Origin: Incurvaria masculella
Taxonomy: Eukaryota; Arthropoda; Insecta; Lepidoptera; Incurvariidae
Length of the DNA stretch: 64,000 bases
Reading direction: 5' to 3'
Assembly: GCA_946894095.1 (NCBI GenBank)
Contig: OX335652.1
Coordinates: 9,509,001-9,573,000, forward strand
A program made the translations under genes and the position numbers. Under the pieces are notes generated by a model. That model was not told where the DNA came from. It did not search any database and saw nothing but the letters and a program-made list of their open reading frames with translations. Of the stretch, positions 10,881 to 21,700 are shown piece after piece. The first letter of the stretch is position 1. Every line of letters starts with the position of its first letter.

Positions 10881-11659
10881 ATGGAGTCTAAACAGCTGGT
10901 CTTTCTAACCCTGCTGGCCATTAGTGGCTCTGGTAAGTTTTTCATCAAAACAATTTCCAACATAACAATATGTATCTTGATGTATTTACGCCAGCATTTT
11001 ACCTTTTATTTTAATGTTTTTATATTCTTCAATAATTTTACAAAACGCACAGCACGTTCGTATATTTAGCCTTTATCTGCGAAGGGAATACATTTTATGA
11101 TATATTTTTTGAGGTTTTTAAGATTTTTTGGTTGTTACTGATATTACTTCTTCTAATATATTAAATACTGGCAACATTTGGCACAATAATTTTTGGAATG
11201 CAAATTGTGTCTGTTTATTTTACATGATTTTTTTATTAATCTTTCATCATTCGGTAATCGATTCATTAATCGGTCACAGCACTCGCCGTGACCGAGACCA
11301 TCCTCGATGAGAGGGTAGTCACCGGCTACGAGCAAGATCTGTTCGGCTACTCCCACTCCATCGCCAAGTCGTTCCTGGACAGCCTGACGGAGTGCCACGT
11401 CGTGTTCCCGAACGGCGCCATCTACCAGGCGTACCCCGTCGACAACCTGCCCGCCGGCAACGTCGAGTTCCTGCAGGCCGTCCAGCCGTTCACGGCTTGC
11501 GGCATCGGCATTCGGCCCGTCACCATGGCCGACTCCGGCACCTACGAGCTGTACTCCTTCGTGCAGTCCGGCGCCGATCAGACCATCTCGCTCACTCGCC
11601 AGAAGTACACCTTGAACGTCCGAGCGGTCGACTGGAGGGCTGCCCAGCCTGAGCAGTGA
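10881..11659 (+). CDS. Secreted small protein with Ig-like signature, two exons
   Basis: Exon 1 is 10881-10932 (52 nt; donor G|GTAAGT). Exon 2 is 11280-11659 (acceptor GGTCACAG, phase 1). Together they encode 143 residues. Residues 1-20 form a signal peptide (MESKQLVFLTLLAISGSALA, cleavage likely after ALA), so the mature protein is about 123 residues and extracellular. Cys56 and Cys91, followed by ADSGTYELYS (101-110), match the C-strand to F-strand logic of Ig domains, where D-x-G-x-Y precedes the second sheet. However, the Cys spacing is short and the usual Cys after Tyr is missing, so the fold is inferred. Exon 2 is strongly GC-rich with C/G third positions, unlike the AT-rich flanks, suggesting codon selection or high expression. 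An AATAAA lies at 11726. It converges on the protease homologue. No gene name is recognised. Confidence 0.8.
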
Positions 11660-11725
11660 AAACGAATTCACTTTACCAGCGAATTATTTATATTACGCTT
11701 TCAAAGTGGAATGATACTTTTCTTA

Positions 11726-11731
11726 AATAAA
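11726..11731 (+). terminator. Polyadenylation signal of the Ig-like gene
   Basis: AATAAA 67 bp after the stop codon, followed by an A-run. It is the first such hexamer after the stop and fits a short 3' UTR. Confidence 0.55.
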
Positions 11732-12217
11732 AAAAAAAATGTGCATGTTTGATTTCTAAGATAGGAGGATTTTCTGGCTACATAGTCCACTGATTATAGC
11801 TTAGATTTATTAATATGATTTTTAATTAATATTATCTACATAATTTCATCAAATTTTCTATCTTTGTCATGGAAAACGTGCGATTGCAGATAGTACTCTG
11901 ATAGAAAAAAATCTTTTTATTTCTACATTTCGGGTAGGTATTACAAAATGCACCAAATCATCTTATTGCAAATAGTCCGCACGAATCGGGTTTCTTTTAT
12001 CGCCTCGATTTTTTAATTATTTCATAAATATTCTTCTTCGCATCCTAAGGGTTGTATGCAATTTATGAAAAATACTTTGATATTGAAATATATTCCTCCG
12101 TTGTAATGACCGAGAATACCTTTGAAAGCCCTGAAGAGGTCAAACTGGTCTAGAGGCTTCTTAACCCTTCCGAGGTATAGAGATCTCATGTAGAGCAGCT
12201 CTATTATTCCTAGAATT

Positions 12218-12392
12218 CTAGCACTCATTGGCTTAGGCACAGTTTGGATTTCATTCATTTAAAAACGCTTGAACAGTCCCGTTAATCTCGTATTGGCGCG
12301 CCTCTTCCGCATTAGAACCACTGCCGGATATCGTATTTGCCAAGGAACCGCTGCCGCTGAAGCTGACGATGAGATGCATCCTAAAGGTGAAC
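12218..12392 (-). pseudogene. Partial tandem copy of the protease homologue's last exon
   Basis: 12218-12392 repeats about 12388-12575. Both carry ACTCATTG(G)CTTAGGCA, TTTCATTCA(C/T)TTAAAAACGC, GTATTTGCCAAGGAACCGCT and GAAGCTGACGATGAG, with scattered substitutions and small indels. The complete partner is the terminal coding exon (12423-12734). This copy covers only its 3' half and lacks an open frame of comparable length, so it is a decayed duplicate lying just downstream of the real stop. Confidence 0.75.
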
Positions 12393-12422
12393 ACTCATTG
12401 CTTAGGCATTTAGGTTTGAATT

Positions 12423-12734
12423 TCATTCACTTAAAAACGCTTGAATAGTCCTGTTAATCTCGTGTTTGCGCGCCTCTTTCGCACTAGGCAGAAGCACCGC
12501 TGGATCGTCGTATTTGCCAAGGAACCGCTGACCGCTGAAGCTGACGATGAGCTGCATCCTGAAGGTGAACAGAAAGCTGATGTCCAAAGTATTTGTGGTG
12601 TTGCGATAAACGTGGCACATCGTCGCGTCTCGGTCGCAGAAGTGCTCGATCCACAGGCGCGGTTGCGAGACACTTTCCACGTCTTCTGTCGTTATCGATA
12701 CACATATGACGTTTACTATCTGCGTTATCTTCAT
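12423..12734 (-). CDS. Protease homologue exon I (last exon)
   Basis: The acceptor CTCTGGATTTCAG precedes 312 nt with an open frame to the stop at 12423. It starts MKITQIVNVICVSITTEDVE and ends with a charged tail. Three Cys lie in the first half. It is not recognised as a known domain. It could in principle be a separate gene starting at its own ATG, but the acceptor sits exactly before that codon and joins exon H in phase. Confidence 0.7.
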   Translation of the reverse strand: MKITQIVNVICVSITTEDVESVSQPRLWIEHFCDRDATMCHVYRNTTNTLDISFLFTFRMQLIVSFSGQRFLGKYDDPAVLLPSAKEARKHEINRTIQAFLSE

Positions 12735-15700
12735 CTGAAATCCAGAGAGGATAACGTAGTAGTCAAGTTCAAAGGGATGCCGAGCCTACCTTAACTAAAA
12801 AAGGCCATAAATATATTTGGGGCACCGTTTGACCTGTCAGGTAAATTAACGTGATATCACAAAGATCGCCTTAATATGAAACAATAAAGCTGTTCGTAGA
12901 TGTAAGTCGTGTCTAAATTTGATAACTGGATCTCTAGTTATAAGTGACCAGACACGGCAGACGTTGGCTTTTACAAGCAGTAAAGGTAGAGTAGGGATTA
13001 TGACGTTCTTAAATAATCAGTAAAGATATATAGGCCTTTGTAAGCATTAGAGATTGAGATAGAGAATAAGACGTCCTCATATCAGCAGTAAAGATAGATA
13101 AGCCTTTATTAGATAGAGAATATGACGCTTTATAAGAGCGGAAATGATAGATAAGCCTTTATAAGCAGTAGAGAAAGAGATAGAGAATGTGACGCCCTTG
13201 TCACCTTCATTTTATCCATGCATTTTAAGATGTCATCACTTTAAACAAAAACTTTAATTCTCACATAAAATCAAAACCTATTTTGATCTTACTCGATATT
13301 GGCCCTTGATGGTGCGCAGGGCATCACACTGCAGCAGAGAAATTTCGGTGAAGATTTCGGTCAATTGAGCAGCGTTCGCATCAAGGCAGGCTCCGATATA
13401 GTTTTGCGTTCTAGTTAGCGGAATATCTGAAATTAAAACAAAAGATCAATTCACCAAAACACTAGTCGAATTGCTCCAACTGATTAACTAGTGGCTCTCT
13501 GAGACGTAGACGTCACGACTCCACGAGCACCATCTCTGATTAATGTTGTAGTTACGGTTATTATAGATTGGTCCTTATTTTTCGTCTGAAGAAGATAGCT
13601 AATAGATCTATAATAATTAACTAACTATAATATTAACCAAAAATGGTGCACTCCAGCCTATGCGTGGAGTGCACAATCTCTGGTTGCAATAATTTTAAAA
13701 TTAAAATATTCACGTCCTTATTTTCACCTGAAAAAGAAAGAAGAGAGATATAAAGTTAACATGACTATAATAATAACCATACATTTACACTCCACCAAAC
13801 CAATTATAATTACTGATACCTCACGGGTAAAGATTAAAGGAAAAATTGGATTTATGGTAAGCAATTGTTAATAAATGTTTACACGGTAGGTAATAGCTGT
13901 CTGTGCGATACAAATATTACTGATCACAAAAATTACTTGCATGTATACTCTTTGTCAAACTATTTATTTTATTCTTACTCTTAGTAAAGTCCTCGGATCA
14001 AATTTAATTTACAGGTATACAGTCAGACCATTGTACTCAATTTAAACCCAATCAAACTTTTGGCTAAATAAATGTCGCACAATCAATTAAGCTGGATATC
14101 CATACAATCCATACTAACTTTATACAAGCAAAAGTCAAGTATACTGTCAAAATGTTATCGACTTTATGTATAGTGTAATAATGCATATATATACCCCTAA
14201 TTGCATAGACATTTTAAATAACTAAGTTTTATGATTTCGAAGAAAAACATACTTCTACTAAATAAAAGCACAGAGCTTAAGTTGTTTGCACCTCTTTACA
14301 TGTTATTTAAATGTAAGGAGTATGTATTTAAAATTTAAAATCGAGGAAGATATTTTATATGACGTCTTTAAATATTTCACTACATTGCGAAAACCACAAC
14401 GAATAAATAAAATTTGGTCAGATACATACTGGTATAATTGGAATTAAATCACCTCCCATATTAAATACCCCATATTTTAGAATCAGTAATTGTTGATCCT
14501 GTCGTATACCTTAGAAGTTAAAGAAAGAGTTATTGAACCAAGCCTTATGCATTTCTAAGATCTATGGAATATGTCCCTCAAGGTACCTAAAGGCAATAAT
14601 ATGTGTGATGAAAATTAAACTAATTAATAATCAATGTATACACTTTGCACCAAAAATAGTTTAATAATGAAGATGAAAATCCTAAAAATAACAGAGGGAT
14701 AAAGTTTTCCGTTGCCTGATTTGTCCGCATTTTGATAACCATACCACACCCAGCCGCCATAAACGTGTCGAGAATTTGTGTGACGTGTTTGCTCTATGAC
14801 CGCAAAAATGATAACGAAATTAAACACATATTTCTTCGACCTGCGTCGTTATCTTGAAACCTAAAGAGTTCGACTAAAGCATGGTCGATTTAAATCACCG
14901 TAAAGCTGTTGATTAGATCAAATTTATTAAAAGATATAATTAAAAAACCATACCAATATGTTCATCCCAATCCTCGTTCTGCCGGAGAATCAGTCGGTTG
15001 GGCGCTGTTCTTAATATCGTGATATAGCCCTTTGAGGACATGGTTTTCTCCATCCAAGTGAGGTAATGGAACACGTCTATATACTTCGCTGGTGCCCCGC
15101 AGCCGGGGCCTCGTACCCCGAAACCGACCTTAAATAATATGGACAGAGGATATCGTTTAACTTGCTGTATTTTTATACAGCAGGGTATGGTTGGCTAGTG
15201 TAATACACCATAGTAAGATATTAGCCTGTGGAGAGATGAAAGGTGGGTCAGGTCTTGAGACCCACGGCTGCGCAGCTGCTCTCCTCGTGATTTGAATGTT
15301 GTATATGTGTTAACTCGCTGGGAAACTTCGTTTGTGCGATATAGATTTATATGTCTAGCTGAAAGCGCCATCTAGCGCCCGCCATGTTAACTAGCTTCTA
15401 TTGCATCTGTTGGTCGCATTTGTGGCATGTGAAACGAGCAGCTCTCAGTAGAGGGCGCTAGGTCGCTACAAGCCCAACACATTGTATTCCAGAAGGAGCC
15501 CGGTCCTCATGCATCTTTGAACTGCAGGCCTATTCCTGGCATTCCGTAATCAGGATCCAGGAATCCTAAGTCTAGAAAACAACTTTTATAGTTGTTTTCT
15601 ATTATAGTTATAGTTGTATACAACTATTGAAAGTGAGTTTTTAGACGGAAAAGCTTGATTCATTAAAAAAACTATGCTCCGCCATATTTTCGTCAAGAAA

Positions 15701-18700
15701 ATCGCTTTGAAAACCGCTATAAAAGCGGTTTTTCTATTTATCTTTCTTAGACTCGGAATTCCTGATTCCTGATAACGGAATGCCAGGAATAGGCCTGCTG
15801 GACTTAAACATAGACGACTTGCCATTACCACTTTGACTATTTTAATTTAATATTGTTTTACCAACAGTGTTGTGTGTAGGGAAGATAGGTTTTGTTTGAC
15901 TTTGGAACCATGAAAAAAGAATAAAGAAAGGGAGAGGGAAATAAAACTTTATTGACTCTCATAACCATGGGTCGAAAACATCTTAGCCTGATTTACATAA
16001 GGTTAAACTATTTGAGTTTGCTTACGCTCTGGCCTATGAGTACAGCCAAAAGAAATGCTACCGCGTGAGCATGCTCACAAAACAATCTGATTTCGTCTTA
16101 CAAAATGTACATGTGCTCACGACTAAAGCATGATCAAAATTAAAGGTTTCTGAGGGCTAAAAGAATGCCCATCTAGGGAGGTTACCATGATGAATTACCT
16201 AGTCGAATGAACAGGCACGTGAACCTCTAAATGTGAAGTTTGGTCGCAATCCGTACGACGTCACTGGTAAATTTCAGTTCAGTTCGTCGAATAACACGTA
16301 GCTTGTCAGTTAGCATGGTACGAAATGCAGCAAAACGTCAAATTTTATCAGTCACATGCCTGTTCACGCGACGAGTGAAATTACGATGGTAACGATGATT
16401 GTTGCTCACCAGTCGCCAGCGACCCCACGGGTCACGCGTGACCAGCGCTGAGCCAGCCTCCCACACGCACGCGCTATTCTCTGAACTCGCCACAGCACAA
16501 ACAAATTTTGTCGGTTGAACTTTTCGAAACAGCAACTGTGGAAAGTAACATGGGACCTCGAAGTCATCAAAATCAGAACAAGTTACTTTAGCACTTGAGT
16601 AAGTATCGATGATAAGTAATTTAAAGTACCTGCGTTAAAAAACCTACAAACAACAAATTATAGATCGCTCCGGATTGTAATAAAAGATGTACTTACTCTT
16701 TATCTTATAATTGCATATAAGTTTTTTGAATTTGAATTTGAATTTAAACCTAAATAGACGTCTTAGCGAGGTTCTAGACTTAATCGCAAATCTTGTTTTG
16801 GGATAATTCACTTTCGGGTACATTAAAGTGCGACCATGAATCCATTTATCCATCCGTAAAATTATTCGTTACGAATTCGTTTATTCAGAACAATCCACAG
16901 AAATTCTGATACAAATAAATTTAAGTGTTCCTCGGGTGTGCAGTAGAATTCAAAACCGACTGACTTTTGCTCCTAGACGCTGCCGTACGAATGTTGGCAC
17001 CCACTCTCCAGTTGTTAGAATGTGCAATGAATGCAACATTTAGCGTATTTTTTTTTATATTTTTGCAGACTCCCCACAGATCATTAAAAAGTTAGCAGTA
17101 CCTATTTATAAGTTAATATATACAAAAATGTGTAGTTAGTAAGTGTGCCCACATATTTTTTTAAAAATAATATTATTTTTGGTTCAGAACTTTTCTTTTG
17201 CTTAACATTTTTATTTTTAATAAAATGCTGTTTTTTTTTGTTAAATATGTTAGGTTAAGTTATCATTCTGTTATTATTGCGCATGCTGTGTTCGCCACTT
17301 GTGGGGTGTGCACGAACGCTATATTTTTGTAACACATCTCCTTTTGTAAATTGTACGTGTATTACCCTGTTGGCGAACCTTAATAAAGAAATAAAAAAAA
17401 AAATAATAATAATAAAACTAATGGCCCCATGACCTTCCGGCCTATTAAAAATTACTTTATTTCATGAAGGTACTTGACAACACTCATTATAGGAGTTAAA
17501 AAGGGGCGAACTTCAGCCAAGTATGAATTATAAAGTAACTTATGCAACGTGGAAACAATTATTTTAATTAAATTTATTAAATTTCAAGTTAATATCATAA
17601 AATGAAACGATGTCTAGAAAAAAATACCAAATCTTGAACAAATATAATACAAGGTATCTCCGAAAAGGGTAAACATACTATACCGTTAATTTAAATCCTA
17701 TCGAAACGAGAATGGTATTATTTTGAAGCCATCAAAGAGAATTTCTCCACAGCATTTTTTTTATTTGATTATCAATCCTTTTTGATTTTCGAGATCTTGA
17801 TGATTCTTTAAAAAAAGTCCTAGAAGAAACGCGTTTTTTTAAATAAAAAAATACATATTTTAGCCCCATCAATAACGCATATTTTGACAACATTTTGATT
17901 TCTCTTTTATTCTTTAAGACTGGTTTCTGAAGCGATCGAAAAGGATTTTCAATGCTAAAACCATTTACAATGGCCTATGAATTAAGGCAGCAGTGCCCAT
18001 GAACATTCTCCAATGCGACAGTATTGAAAATAAAAACTGATAACTTGACAGCAATTTTAATGCAGAAACTTCTACTAGAAGTAACTATTTTCATAATTTA
18101 TTTATGCAAGAATAAATTATAACTTTGAACAACGAAATATTGTTTTCGAAGGAGCTTTTACTAACCTTATGTTTCCTATCATACGCCATGCAAGTGTTTT
18201 TGTTTAGCAAAACCATGTGGCGAACCGTCTTGGTTATCTTCATTACGTCTGAAATTAATATAATCGTTAATATGATTAAAACAAAATAAACCCATCAATT
18301 ATGAGATGATTCTTAGAGTTTTCTTAAATCCGAATTACCTTTTACGATGACACTGAATAGAGTTTGGTTCAGTGGATGTGCTGTAATGGGCGGACATACT
18401 GGAAATGAGTACCCTGCAATAACATACAAACATGTCACATTTTACTTAAATAATTTGTAATTCACCTATTCTTAACTGCTATGCAATCGCACGGATGGAA
18501 AGGGTTGTTAATTAGATTGTTTGATCGTAAAACAAATCAATTATGATGAGTTCACCAAAGGTTTATTTTTGTGAACGTTTCAAACAATATTTTGAAACTC
18601 ACACATTTTCTCCAAGGGCGGAAACGAGACTTAAACCGTGAAAAACAAAAAAACTGCTATATTCCATGCATAAAACGTATTTTTCCACGCGACATTGACT

Positions 18701-21700
18701 CTAAGGTATTTACTTTGGAAACTTCCTAAGTCTTGTTACAGCCTTAACACCATTTTTTGGATCCAAAAATAAGTTTAACTTCGCTACATTGTTTATTTAA
18801 AGGTCCGGTAAATTTTTGATTGATATTAAATAAACTATTGTGCTAACTCGCAAATGATAAATAAACGAATTTTGAAAAATCAGAACGCGTGTTCGAGGTA
18901 GCTGAGGAGAGCAGGATGCTATTTTTCGATATCTATCCAGTTCTCGAAATCACTTTATCATTAGAAGACTGAACGACAAATATGATAGCTAAAAAGCGCT
19001 TACCTCCGAAGTTGTCCTCGAATTTGACAAGGGCTAGAGTATTGATTGTGCGCGATTTATACTCTGGGTGAAGCGTGAAGCTGTCGATGGCCAGGCCTAC
19101 GTTGTCCGTTACCCAGCCTATGCCGAACATCACTCGAGTGTTCGTTCTACAAAATTATTATTATTTTACGGTTACGTAACAGTGATCCATGTAAGAAGAA
19201 TTGGAACTCGATTTTGAAAAGAGATTAAATAAGACTAATATTTTGTTTTTAAACAAATTATCATCCGAAGCAGAACTTAGATTACACGCCCGTTGCTCTA
19301 CTAACTGCCAGGATGGCTCTGATTTCTATATAGTATGCAATAATTGACTATTTACAATAGTTTATATTATTATGTTTACATTAAACCGAAATGTGCCAAA
19401 TTAAATGTTGGTATCAAAAGCTAGGGCCGGGTCTCACTCTACTATCTAAACTTTTAATCGAGTTACAATGGCTCTTAAGATATTTAACCAATATTGAAAC
19501 TGGTGATGTTGTAACGTAAAATAAACAAAATATCAAAGTAAGTTTTAGTTAACGGAATAATCTATAAGACTGTTCCAAGAGGACTGTATATAGAGAATTT
19601 ACCGAATTAGACAATAATTAAGATTTATTGATGATGTATATTGAGTATGTACTTGTATTCTTAAAGTTTCTGTGGCATTTCCTGAAACGTCTTGCACAAA
19701 TTATGGCATAATAAAGTTGCGTCAAACAAAGGACTAATGACTCGAAGGCCTGGTTGCAGAAAGATACAGTAACTTTAAAATTACGTTAACAAAATTAAAA
19801 AAGTCACTCTTTTTGAAAGTCCTGATATTTTGAGTATAACCGACAATGACTCGTCTTCGATGCTACACTTTTCACAAGGTATGTGAATTTCGCAATTTTG
19901 AGGAATATGCCATTCTATAGATACGTATCGCTTAATACATGTGATTTCTTATGATTGCACCACTCTCTGCATGGTAACCCTGTTAATCGCGATACATACG
20001 TTAGTGTTTTGCGGCGTCGGTTTGCAAAAGGTTCAGACTATACATTTAAACGATCTGTTTCGACCTTAATGTTACCTTAGCTTTCCGCGAGGAATGTTAG
20101 TGATATCAAACGACGGCACTAAAGCGTAGTGACGCTGAACCATCACTGCCATTGTGGTGGCTCTCTCATCGACATCTGTGCCAGCTGCAAGAATAATATA
20201 AGTCAAATCGTAATTATTCCAATTTAAAAATTAATTAATCAGTTGAATGTCGTACTCCAGGTGACTTTAGTTGACTAGCGGCAGTTTTCACTACATACCG
20301 CTTGGGTTATTGGTCCGAACGTTAGCTTTCAGTTCAGATGTAACTGAGATCTTAAGTATCAACTAGATAAACTAGTAATTACTTGTAGTTGTTAAGTCGT
20401 GTTTGCGGTAGTTTGGGCTGTTCATTGTTCTTCAGTATTTTATGATTTCGTTTAGAATAACAACAACGCGAGTATTGAGATGCTTTTATACTTCGTTTAT
20501 AACTGTTTTCAAAGAGAAAGACGAAAGGATTCCAGAGTATAGTATTAAAATTAAATCTGGCTTTTCCGTCGAAAAGATCGCTGTGTAAACCACTATTATA
20601 GCGGTTTTCTAGACTCAAGATTCCTGATTACGAAATTCCAGAAATAGGCCTGCTGAAACTTAGCTTTCGGTTTGCACCAATGATCTGTAGCTTTATAGCT
20701 ATAGCTTTTTGTGGTAAAAAACGGCCGAAGAAACATGAAAAACATGATATCTAGTGTTTTGGCTAGAGTGTGGCAAAATCACCAATAATCTATTTTTTTA
20801 AGAAACTAGCTCGTCTTAGATTGATCATGGCTACATAAAATGGGGCTGACTACATGAAAATGTTATTGCAAATACATATGACAACCCACATCGACTCATC
20901 GCCCTAAGTGTTAACGGTTGTATCCGCTTTGGTGGGCGCTGGCAGGGTCGTTAGTACTTATTTTATTTTCTACTGTAGCACTAGCAGCATTACGCCCACT
21001 CAGATAATTGGAAAAACCGGCCAATTGCGAGTCGGACTCGCACACAAAGTGTTCCGTACCATAGTACAAGATTTGAAACGAAAAACACATGTTTTTTGTA
21101 TGGGAGCTTCTTATTATTTTACCTATTTGTTGTAATAGCGGCAAAATAAATACATACTCTGTGAATATTTCAGCTGCCTACCTATTACGGTTCATGAGAT
21201 ACAGCCCTGTGACAGACGGACGGACGAACGGACGGACGGACGGACGGACGGACAGCGGAGGCTTTGTAATAGGGTTCCGTTGGCACCCTTTGGATACGGA
21301 ACCCTAAAAATGGTCTAATATCGATATACAATGTCATCTAAATAAATATAATATTGTTACGAGCGCGCCCCGCTGCGAAGACATAGCGCTGATACACTAC
21401 CAAAGTGCGCCAAATGGTTCCTTCGAATTTCAGTAGATGGCGCTACTTGTCTTATTGCATTGCGCAGGCTATCGCATCACTGTCGTCCCATATAAAGTGA
21501 CGCCTCGTCCAGCTGACTTCAGAAACAAATCTCGGACATACTAGTAATGTCTCGAGGGAGATTGTTCTCGACTGCTGCCCTACATGGGCGCCTAGAAATC
21601 GGTGGAGTGTTCTGGAAAGAAGCTCCACCGATATAAAAGGCGCCCAAGGCGCTGAGGGCGGCAGTCTATTTTTGGAAGCGAAGTGAGCGACAACAAGCGA

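Noticed and set aside
12022..12258. Minus frame of 78 residues near the protease homologue's 3' end
   Set aside because: It begins in the duplicated segment and continues into unique AT-rich sequence. No family match and no splice link to the gene.
21216..21252. Regularly spaced short repeats that could suggest a CRISPR array
   Set aside because: Pure tandem ACGG microsatellites without spacers, in an insect genome.
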